DNA of 64,000 nt from Bretschneidera sinensis (lineage: Eukaryota; Streptophyta; Magnoliopsida; Brassicales; Akaniaceae), in NCBI GenBank assembly GCA_023935145.1, contig CM043698.1, forward strand, positions 146,296,125-146,360,124. Direction: 5' to 3'. The notes beneath the pieces were generated by a model that ran no database searches, was not told the origin of the DNA, and was given only the letters and a program-made list of their open reading frames with translations. Positions 56,606 to 64,000 of the stretch are shown here, in pieces. The position numbers and the translations under genes are program-made. The stretch's first letter is position 1. Every line of letters starts with the position of its first letter.

Positions 56606-57543
56606 AGTTACCCGGAACTCGGTACACCTTGGTTTACGGTACGAACGTGGTACATGACTCATACCGTATAGTACGTTAGGGTAATCTTAAATGGTTTTTA
56701 TTATGTACAAGTGCATGTATAAAATTAGAATATTAGATATATTTATAAGCACAATTTAAATAAACATGTGTACATAATAATAGTTTAGAAGATCTTAGAG
56801 TTCTGACAAAATAATAAAGTAAATAAACATAATATTAGAAAATATAAATTTAAAATAAAATTTGAGCATTCTCTTATTATCTTTTTTGTGTTTAAAAATC
56901 TTTTTTTCCTTCAATTTTTTAGCAAAAAATTTGAAAATTTTGGATCGCCAATTTTAAAGATTCTTACACCTCGAATCGAAACATAAGATCCGAATCGCAG
57001 TTGCAAACGGAGAATAAGATCCTGGTAATTATGAAAAAGACTACATGCCATTGCGCAGTCCATAAGCTCAACTGAACCTTTTATAACAAATTAAAACTAC
57101 AAGCGGCAATGATGGAAATTCAGTAGCAGCAGTTGCATAACTTCACAAAGTTCAACTTCAATTTTGTAAGTATTACCCTTCAGCCAACACAGGACTGAAA
57201 CTAATACACGAAAAGGCTACCAAAGATGTAATCTCAAAGACAAATGCAATCTTTCTCCAATTAGCTTCACTTTTGGATTATTTTATTCATTTATCTATTT
57301 ATTTTGATAAGTAACTTAAAATTCGAACATTACAAAGAAGAGCATGAAGAACATTCTCAAAAATATTGAAAGTCTATCCCACAAAACTTCCACCTATATA
57401 CAAACAGCTACTTTAATTGTACAAAGAGGCCTACAACACAGTATTTCCTCTCAGATCGTAAGTTGAAAGAACATTTACAGAAATGTAAAGGCAAAATTAG
57501 TTTGGACGATTCCTGGGAACATCAGAATGAGCGGAATTATACT

Positions 57544-58944
57544 TCAATCGAATTCCAGCACTACTTTACCAGGCACTTGCTTCTTGTCTTTAGCCTCATG
57601 GGCCTCTTTCACTTGTGTAATTGGAAACGTTTTCTCCACAGCTATTTTCAGCTTTCCATCTTCAGCCAGCCTGTGGATCTCGGCTAAACCTTCTGAGTCA
57701 GCCTTCATATATCTCCACCAATATTTTGGCCATCAAAAGAAAACTCATGCATTGGATGCATTGGTTTTAAACACAGATATTTTCTGTATTGTCTTCCTAG
57801 CATTTTGAATGCATAAATTAAGGGAAAGAACTTGTTAATATAAAAACTTGATAAAAAAAATTCTAACTATCCACGTTTTCAATAAGTAGCCTGCTAACTA
57901 ATAATGCAATATATGAATTTCCATACCTATTCCATGAGAACAACGGTATTGAATCTGTTTCTTCAACAAAATAGTAGTAGCAGCAGGAAGCCCAATTGCT
58001 AGTCCATACCTATCGGTCAATGATGCTGCCTCACCCTTCAACAAAAGCAAATAGAAACAGTAAAATGCTTATGTGCAAGCATTCAAGACAGAAGTATTTG
58101 AAATACCTAGTGCAAGAAACAAACAGCATCTCGCCGTTTCTTACCTGGAGTGTCATATAGTGTCCACCTCTCTTCAAAAAATTTATGCCTATTCTTTCTG
58201 TCTCTGGTACACCAATAGTGTCCAAGACGGCATCAAACTTCCCCTTTATTGCCAATTCAACGTCCTGTAAATCAAACATATAAGCTGATCAGAAAAATAC
58301 TTCTAGGTCCCCACCCATGAAATTCAAATAAAGTTAAATCATCTAATAAGGTATATAATTTTCAACATGCTGGCATTGTTGGATGAAGCAGATGAATAAC
58401 CAATTTTCAACATCACCTCAGCAGTATAGTCAACAGCCTGCTCAGCACCAGCTGCCAGTATTCGATCTATACTTTGACTTCCACAAGTAGTTGTAACATG
58501 GCACGCTGCAGCCACTGCAAGCTGAATTGCAGTGAAACCTACTGCTCCTCCTCCACCCACAACTAAGAGCCTCTGCCTGCATAAATGAAATCGAGGATGC
58601 AGTTAGGAGGGAATACATAATGACAGTTCCCCAGAAAAATAATACGGTAACATCCAAGTTAGAATATTTTGCGTTATCAGAAGATCTGTTGATTATGAAA
58701 CAGGAGTACAGCTCCATTGAAGTAGTAAGAAAATAAGAACATCCCCCCCCCCCCCCCCCCCCCCTCCAACACACACACACAAAGAAAAAAGAAAAAGATT
58801 TTCTTAAAACAAAATTGATATCTCAGTAATATAAACATACCCTTCAGCTTCTTATTGAAAAAAAACATACCCTTCAGTTATGCGAGCAGTACTTTTTAAA
58901 GCACGCCAGGCAGCGAGTGCTGCAAAAGGGATGGCACTTGCTTC
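57544..58944 (-). pseudogene. RTN4IP1-like zinc-binding-dehydrogenase-family oxidoreductase, copy 1 (3' exons)
   Basis: Exons by GT/AG and phase: 58871-58944 (EASAIPFAALAAWRALKSTA), 58417-58576 (QRLLVVGGGGAVGFTAIQLA, the NADPH-binding Rossmann GGGGAVG, then ILAAGAEQAVDYTAE), 58145-58264 (40 codons, KGKFDAVLDTIGVPETERIG), 57927-58035 (EAASLTDRYGLAIGLPAATT) and about 57544-57725 (AEIHRLAEDGKLKIAVEKTF to PGKVVLEFD and stop). This matches plant relatives of the NADPH:quinone-type reductase RTN4IP1 (mitochondrial in animals). The N-terminal exons with the GroES-like domain are absent, because the duplication boundary lies at 59131. The acceptor of the last exon reads AA instead of AG. A C22 run sits in the second intron. 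Probably not functional. Confidence 0.88.
58743..58764. repeat. C22 homopolymer in intron
   Basis: Twenty-two consecutive C followed by TCC and (AC)n. Long C runs are rare in AT-rich plant DNA. The length is likely unstable or uncertain in the assembly. Confidence 0.9.
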
Positions 58945-59202
58945 CTACAAAAGCATGTTAAATAGTAAAAATTTAAGAAACAAAAGATGAAATATGACAT
59001 TGTTAATATGAATCATAGTAATTCAGATTTCACAAGTTCATCAAAAGGACAGCTAGCAACCACAGATTGTGCTGAGCACCAAACGAATTCTATAGGGGGC
59101 TGGAAGTAACTGTGCTTCCACTCACAAGTTATCCAGAACCCAATGAATTGAACATGAGTATAATCATCCATTCTCATAAAGGGACAATAAAAAACACATC
59201 AT

Positions 59203-59500
59203 TAGGTGCTCGTCAGTCTAATTGGTAAAATCATTTATCGTGTATAAGAGATTTGAGATCAATTTGGTACACACAAGAGATTGGGAGATAAGGGAGGGGA
59301 AAGATTACCTTCCATTGCGTAATCCATAAGTCTAATGGACCTCCAATGAAAAAAAAAGGAAGTTGAATCATGTAGACTCCTGGAACAAATGAGTCTGGGA
59401 TAATGAAGTCAACCTACAAGCGAGAAGAGAGAGAACTACCTCTCATTGTCATCGTATAGATCTGAGATCGAATCTCGTTCGACAAAAAATGGAAAATATT
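59203..59500. repeat. SINE-like repeat, copy 3
   Basis: Near-identical to 56306-56605 through the 2.9 kb duplication. Confidence 0.45.
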
Positions 59501-60439
59501 GTAGTTACCCGGAACTCGGTACACCTTGGTTTACGGTACGAACGTGGTACATGACTCATACCGTACAGTACGTTAGGGTAATCTTAAATGGTTTTTATTA
59601 TGTACAAGTGCATGTATAAAATTAGAATATTAGATATATTTATAAGCACAATTTAAATAAACATGTGTACATAATAATAGTTTAGAAGATCTTAGAGTTC
59701 TGACAAAATAATAAAGTTAATAAACATAATATTAGAAAATATAAATTTAAAATAAAATTTGAGCATTCTCTTATTATCTTTTTTGTGTTTAAAAATCTTT
59801 TTTTCCTTCAATTTTTTAGCAAAAAATTTGAAAATTTTGGATCGCCAATTTTAAAGATTCTTACACCTCGAATCGAAACATAAGATCCGAATCGCAATTG
59901 CAAACGGAGAATAAGATCCTGGTAATTATGAAAAAGACTACATGCCATTGCGTAGTCCATAAGCTCAACTGAACCTTTTATAACAAATTAAAACTACAAG
60001 CGGCAATGATGGAAATTCAGTAGCAGTGTTGCATAACTTCACAAAGTTCAACTTCAATTTTGTAAGTATTATCCTTCAGCCAACACAGGACTGAAACTAA
60101 TACACGAAAAGGCTACCAAGGATGTAATCTCAAAGACAAATGCAATCTTTCTCCAATTAGCTTCACTTTTGGATTATTTTATTCATTTATCTATTTATTT
60201 TGATAAGTAACTTAAAATTCGAACATTACAAAGAAGAGCATGAAGAACATTCTCAAAAATATTGAAAGTCTATCCCACAAAACTTCCACCTATATACAAA
60301 CAGCTACTTTAATTGTACAAAGAGGCCTACAACACAGTATTTCCTCTCAAATCGTAAGTTGAAAGAACATTTACAGAAATGTAAAGGCAAAATTAGTTTG
60401 GACGATTCCTGGGAACATCAGAATGAGCGGAATTATACT

Positions 60440-61151
60440 TCAATCGAATTCCAGCACTACTTTACCAGGCACGTGCTTCTTGTCTTTAGCCTCATGGGCC
60501 TCTTTCATTTGTGTAATTGGAAACGTTTTCTCCACAGCTATTTTCAGCTTTCCAGCTTCAGCCAGCCTGTGGATCTCGGCTAAACCTCATATATATCCAC
60601 CAATATTTTGGCCATCAAAAGAAAACTCATGCATTGGATGCATTGGTTTTAAACACAGATATTTTATTTTCTGTATTGTCTTCCTAGCATTTTGAATGCA
60701 TAAATTAAGGGAAAGAACTTGTTAATATAAAAACTTGATAAAAAAAAATTCTAACTATCCACGTTTTCAATAAGTAGCCTGCTAACTAATAATGCAATAT
60801 ATGAATTTCCATACCTATTCCATGAGAACAACGGTATTGAATCTGTTCTTCAACAAAATAGTAGTAGCGACAGGAAGCCCAATTGCTAGTCCATACCTAT
60901 CGGTCAATGATGCTGCCTCACCCTTCAACAAAAGCAAATAGAAACAGTAAAATGCTTATGTGCAAGCATTCAAGACAGAAGCATTTGAAATACCTAGTGC
61001 AAGAAACAAACAGCATCTCGCCGTTTCTTACCTGGAGTGTAAGATAGTGTCCACCTCTCTTCAAAAAATTGATGCCTATTCTTTCTGTCTCTGGTACACC
61101 AATAGTATCCAAGACGGCATCAAACTTCCCCTTTATTGCCAATTCAACATC
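60440..61151 (-). pseudogene. RTN4IP1-like oxidoreductase, copy 2 (last three exons)
   Basis: It keeps the exon at 61032-61151 (DVELAIKGKFDAVLDTIG, open), the middle exon at about 60823-60931 with a one-base loss (CTGTTCTTC against CTGTTTCTTC in copy 1), and the last exon from 60440 with a deletion of about 13 bases near 60585 that removes the KADSEG codons. Everything upstream is replaced by the repeat at 61158. It cannot encode the enzyme. Confidence 0.88.
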
Positions 61152-61157
61152 CTGTAA

Positions 61158-61460
61158 AAAAGGCTTCTTTTTTTTATTTTGTAAAAGTAATAGAAAAAAA
61201 ATAAGTGGATGACTAAGAATGTTTTAAGGATATGAAGTAATAATAGCATGTTAAAAAAAGTGAAAATGTGTCAATCAATGGATGATACATGTATCCAATC
61301 CATATAATCTAATATAGATAGAAGTTTTAATACACTAATTTGATTTTGATCTAAATCTGTTAACCCATTTTAAAAACAAATCAAATTTGGATTTTACTTT
61401 ATTCATTCCGATAATAATTCGATCCAATTTTAATATTATATGGTATAAATATAAGTTTTA
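61158..61460. repeat. dispersed ~300 bp repeat, copy 2
   Basis: It matches 781-1085: GGCTTCTTTTTTTT, AATAAGTGGATGACTAAGAA, GTGTCAATCAATGGATGATA and ATCCAATCCATATAATC. It lies between the truncated oxidoreductase and the second eS24 copy. Confidence 0.75.
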
Positions 61461-61789
61461 TTTTCATATTATAAAAATACATATGTTAAAAGTTAATACT
61501 CAAATATATTATATGATTAGTTTAAAATACTTGTATTGACAAAAAAACATTTTATAATGTAACAAGTTTTAAAATATCCATTAATCTGAACTATAATCCA
61601 ATTTCCGATTGATCCAGTGTACCAATTATCATCTTATATTTTCAAAATTCAATCAATGACTCGTCAAAATGACGAAGCTTGGAATCATTATACAACAAGC
61701 AAAAGCAAAGTAACCGCAAGCAGAAGGATAGATTACCTCGGCTCCATTGTTAGAGTTGGTGTATACTTCACGGGTCCATATCTATAGAA
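61461..61789. other. intergenic, no gene recognised
   Basis: AT-rich, with no recognised coding or RNA sequence. In the first eS24 copy the corresponding interval is absent. Confidence 0.5.
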
Positions 61790-62143
61790 CCATCGATGAC
61801 CATGGGGTCTCGCTTTCCGATGAGCGGGCGAGGGTTAGGGGGCAGTGCCCCCGAAAATTTCAAGCCTTGTACATGTTTTGGGTCTGGTTTTTTGCTTGAC
61901 AGTTTGGATTTGAGCCCATGAATACCGTGGTTTTGCAGCAAGGCGAAAACTTTAATTAAGGCGTCTTAACTTACTTATAATACTCTCTATGTACTGAGCG
62001 CGCATTGTAACGAGAGATTTGTGAGGTTGATTATAGTAAAATTCTTGCAAGATGTAACCCTATTCCGGGGTGAATCTGTGTATATTGTGCCTTATTTTCT
62101 TTCCGTTTATAATTCGTGTGATTGACAGATCTCGAATCGTTCA
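61790..62143. repeat. LTR-like fragment, copy 2
   Basis: GC-rich start with GGGGTCTCGCTTTC, GGGCAGTGCCCCCGAAAATT and CAAGCCTTGTACATG, wording typical of copia LTRs. The end is homologous to 30971-31140. No internal domain or target duplication was found. Confidence 0.5.
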
Positions 62144-62530
62144 TCCACTTCTTTACATGCAATTCTTCAACGCAACATTTGGATTACCTTACTGCATCTG
62201 GGCTAAATTACTGCCATGGACAGAGACAGTAAGCAAAATGGATGATACACGACATGTAATGTGTGCACCAAGTTTCACCATCAATTGAACAAATCCAAAG
62301 CAAAGCAATCTTAACTGAAAATCACATCATTCAAATTTAATTTCTATCTTAAGCCAGAAACATGGAAATGTATTACTACTTGATATTTCTAAATTGTCCT
62401 CTCAGAAAAACCAAAACCAAACAATATAAAAAAAATTATCAAATAACCCCAATCTAGACATCAATGATTCTACTTTTAAAGAACCTAACAGACAAAAACT
62501 ACTAACATCAAGAGTATTGGGCACCGAATC

Positions 62531-63751
62531 TCATTTCTTCTTCACACTCTTGGCAGCATCACTGGCCTTAGTCTGCACATTAAAGAAAAATAACAAGGTA
62601 AGTACACACTACTGTCTAGAAATTCTGAAGCAAACAACCAATAAGAAAAGAGTTGACATTAAGCACTTTTTACCTTCTTCACTCCGCGGATTTTCTTAGC
62701 CCTGTTCTTCCTCTCCTTCAGCTGTATCCTTGACTTCTCTACCTTGGAATCAAGACCATTCTGCCCAAGGCAAGACAAATGTTTAGCATGCATGAGAGCC
62801 CATTGACATCTTTTACAGAACCAAAAGAAACAAGCTACATACAAGCATATCAACATTTAGCAGCAATACAGGGCTAAAGACAGGTGTAACAGCACTGCTA
62901 AGCCTTACATGAATCCCAAAGTCCATAAATCAAAGCAAGCTGTGAACCTCATTAAACAAACAATTCAAAACAAGATCCTTTTTTTATAAGTAAAACAAAA
63001 CAAGATCCCCTAAAACATTTACTATAACAAAGTCGGGCATTTATAGCCTTAAAACTAGAATAGACACAACTTGGCCCATAATGTGCAGTATTCCCCTCAA
63101 CAAGAACAACTTCAGTTGGTAGAGAAAACTATCAAGCTTAGTGAGCCCAATCTCCGTCAGAAAACAGAAATGGCAGTCATTAGTTGTTGAAAAGTTACGT
63201 CGATAACTCACTATTCTAGTCGGTGAGTTTACCCAGCTCAGTTTGTTGTAAATCTCATGCTACATGAAGAGAATTCAGGTATAACAAAAAATGGGATGTA
63301 CAAAGAAAATAAGCAAAAGCATGAATGCTGATCTACTAAGGCAATTGATTTCAAGTCAACAAGCGACCAAACTAAGTGCACACTCCCTACTCATGTATCT
63401 AGCTCAAAAAAAACAAAAAAAAACAAAAAAGCAACAAGACAACTGAAAGAACCACAGAGATTATCAGCTAAGAGTTCAGATCATTCGACATCTAACAAAA
63501 TATAACTGGGTCACCACATTCATCATTAAAAATAAGTTACCATTAAATAAACAAATTTAATGATGGGACCAAATGAAGCTATATCAAATATAAATAAAGT
63601 AGCATTACCCTGATCAGTCTGTACTTTGGCTCGAATTTCTTTGCACTCTCAACGGAAACATAGATCAAACCAAATCCTGTGGTTTTACTGCCTCCAAAAT
63701 GGGTATAGAACTTGAAGACAAAGTTCGAGTTAGGATCCTTCACCACATACA
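62531..63751 (-). pseudogene. RPS24: 40S ribosomal protein S24 (eS24), copy 2, 5' truncated
   Basis: Exons 62531-62572 (TKASDAAKSVKKK and TGA), 62674-62760 (29 codons, [19 protein letters not shown] to VKK) and 63609-63751, the 3' part of exon 3 ([20 protein letters not shown] then [10 protein letters not shown]). Here the codon that is TGA in copy 1 is a normal glycine. Exon 3 is cut after the SRM-type methionine by a copia LTR beginning at 63752, so exons 1, 2 and the start codon are separated or lost outside the window. Substitutions such as FKF-Y-TH and GGSKTTG at otherwise conserved positions suggest relaxed constraint. Its introns are longer than in copy 1 by about 540 bases (62935-63470) and lack the hAT element. 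Confidence 0.92.
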
Positions 63752-64000
63752 TGTAAAATATTTTTCTGTGTATTATTAAGATTACAATGAGGTATATTTA
63801 TACAAAAGTATTCCCCAAAATTATAGGAGATCTAATAGCTGATTCTCCTTGATTACGTGAGATCAAATATTAGAGGAGGATTTATAGGAAGAGGTTATGA
63901 TAACAGTAATACCCTTTCCTATTTACACAAGATTGAGGTTGATTGTTTCCAACACCACCCTCAAATTGGTGCATGGATATCGCACATGCCCAACTTGACA
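63752..64000 (-). mobile_element. Ty1/copia 3' LTR and start of internal region, runs off the window
   Basis: The LTR spans 63752-63954 (203 bp): on the element strand it begins TGTTGGAAACAATC and ends AATATTTTACA. Adjacent at 63955-63965 is the purine tract TTGAGGGTGG, as in short-LTR plant copia elements. The remaining internal sequence continues past 64000. The bases before the LTR, ATACA (63747-63751), should be repeated at the far end if the element is complete. It is inserted in exon 3 of eS24 copy 2. Confidence 0.85.

Larger units (their letters stand above)
54822..56895. repeat. tandem duplication of OPA3 last exon and downstream region
   Basis: Units of about 1.04 kb, at 54822-55860 and 55861-56895, share the intron end, the last exon and the 3' flank, including the SINE-like and GGTACG-rich sequences. 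There are scattered differences. Confidence 0.88.
56234..59130. repeat. 2.9 kb tandem duplication, left unit
   Basis: From ATCCAGAACCCAATG onward this matches 59131 onward with very few differences over the first kilobase. That implies a recent event or strong homogenisation. It contains the 3' exons of the oxidoreductase on the minus strand. The left unit also keeps two more upstream exons (58417-58576 and 58871-58944) that the right unit lacks. Confidence 0.92.
59131..61155. repeat. 2.9 kb tandem duplication, right unit (truncated)
   Basis: The counterpart of 56234-58270. It is cut at about 61155, immediately after the acceptor of the oxidoreductase exon, where the ~300 bp dispersed repeat begins. 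Confidence 0.92.

Noticed and set aside
1..64000. A previously undescribed multi-gene system
   Set aside because: Every multi-gene grouping seen is explained by duplication, retrotransposons or known families. No conserved co-oriented set of unknown genes is present.

Overview
The window is an AT-rich stretch of a flowering-plant nuclear genome, almost certainly a eudicot and plausibly a woody one. The evidence is plant-type introns, CNL (RGA-like) resistance genes, plant GT47 exostosins, a DUF2921 gene, a PHO2/UBC24-like exon and nested LTR retrotransposons primed by initiator Met-tRNA. The species cannot be fixed from the sequence alone. Most recognisable genes are broken or partial, so this looks like a gene-poor region dominated by duplication and transposon insertion. 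No bacterial-type systems, CRISPR arrays or organellar genes are visible.

Layout. 0.8-3.8 kb: ribosomal protein eS24 gene (minus strand) with an in-frame stop, no last exon, and a non-autonomous hAT element in its last retained intron. 3.9-5.0 kb: 3' half of a DUF2921 membrane-protein gene, decayed. 7.1-8.3 kb: tandem exostosin (GT47) pseudogenes, minus strand. 9.8-12.8 kb: the best-preserved gene, a CNL resistance gene (minus strand) with a TATA box and one frameshift at a 12-base homopolymer. 13.4 kb: a foldback element. 14.6-15.6 kb: remnant of a Ty1/copia element.

16.3-28.5 kb: a 5.7 kb tandem segmental duplication, mostly non-coding. Each unit ends in the start of a second CNL whose P-loop region was deleted before the duplication. 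The right-hand unit keeps the rest of that pseudogene to 30.0 kb, and it abuts a third exostosin fragment. 31-36.5 kb: paired dispersed repeats with foldback tails, an orphan PHO2/UBC24-like terminal exon and the 5' part of a DUF2921 gene.

36.9-43.9 kb: a complete but defective Ty1/copia element (minus strand, 5-bp target duplication) that lacks its protease. 44.5-53.6 kb: a complete but heavily decayed Ty3/gypsy chromovirus (plus strand, 5-bp target duplication). 53.8-56.1 kb: OPA3-like exons, the last one present twice. 56.2-61.2 kb: a recent 2.9 kb tandem duplication carrying 3' exons of an RTN4IP1-like oxidoreductase (minus strand). 61.2-63.8 kb: a second eS24 copy that keeps the last exon but is cut in exon 3 by a copia LTR that continues out of the window.

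I see no convincing new biological system. The useful signals are structural: reciprocally truncated gene copies, datable insertions with target duplications, and a shared repeat at two gene-breaking junctions.
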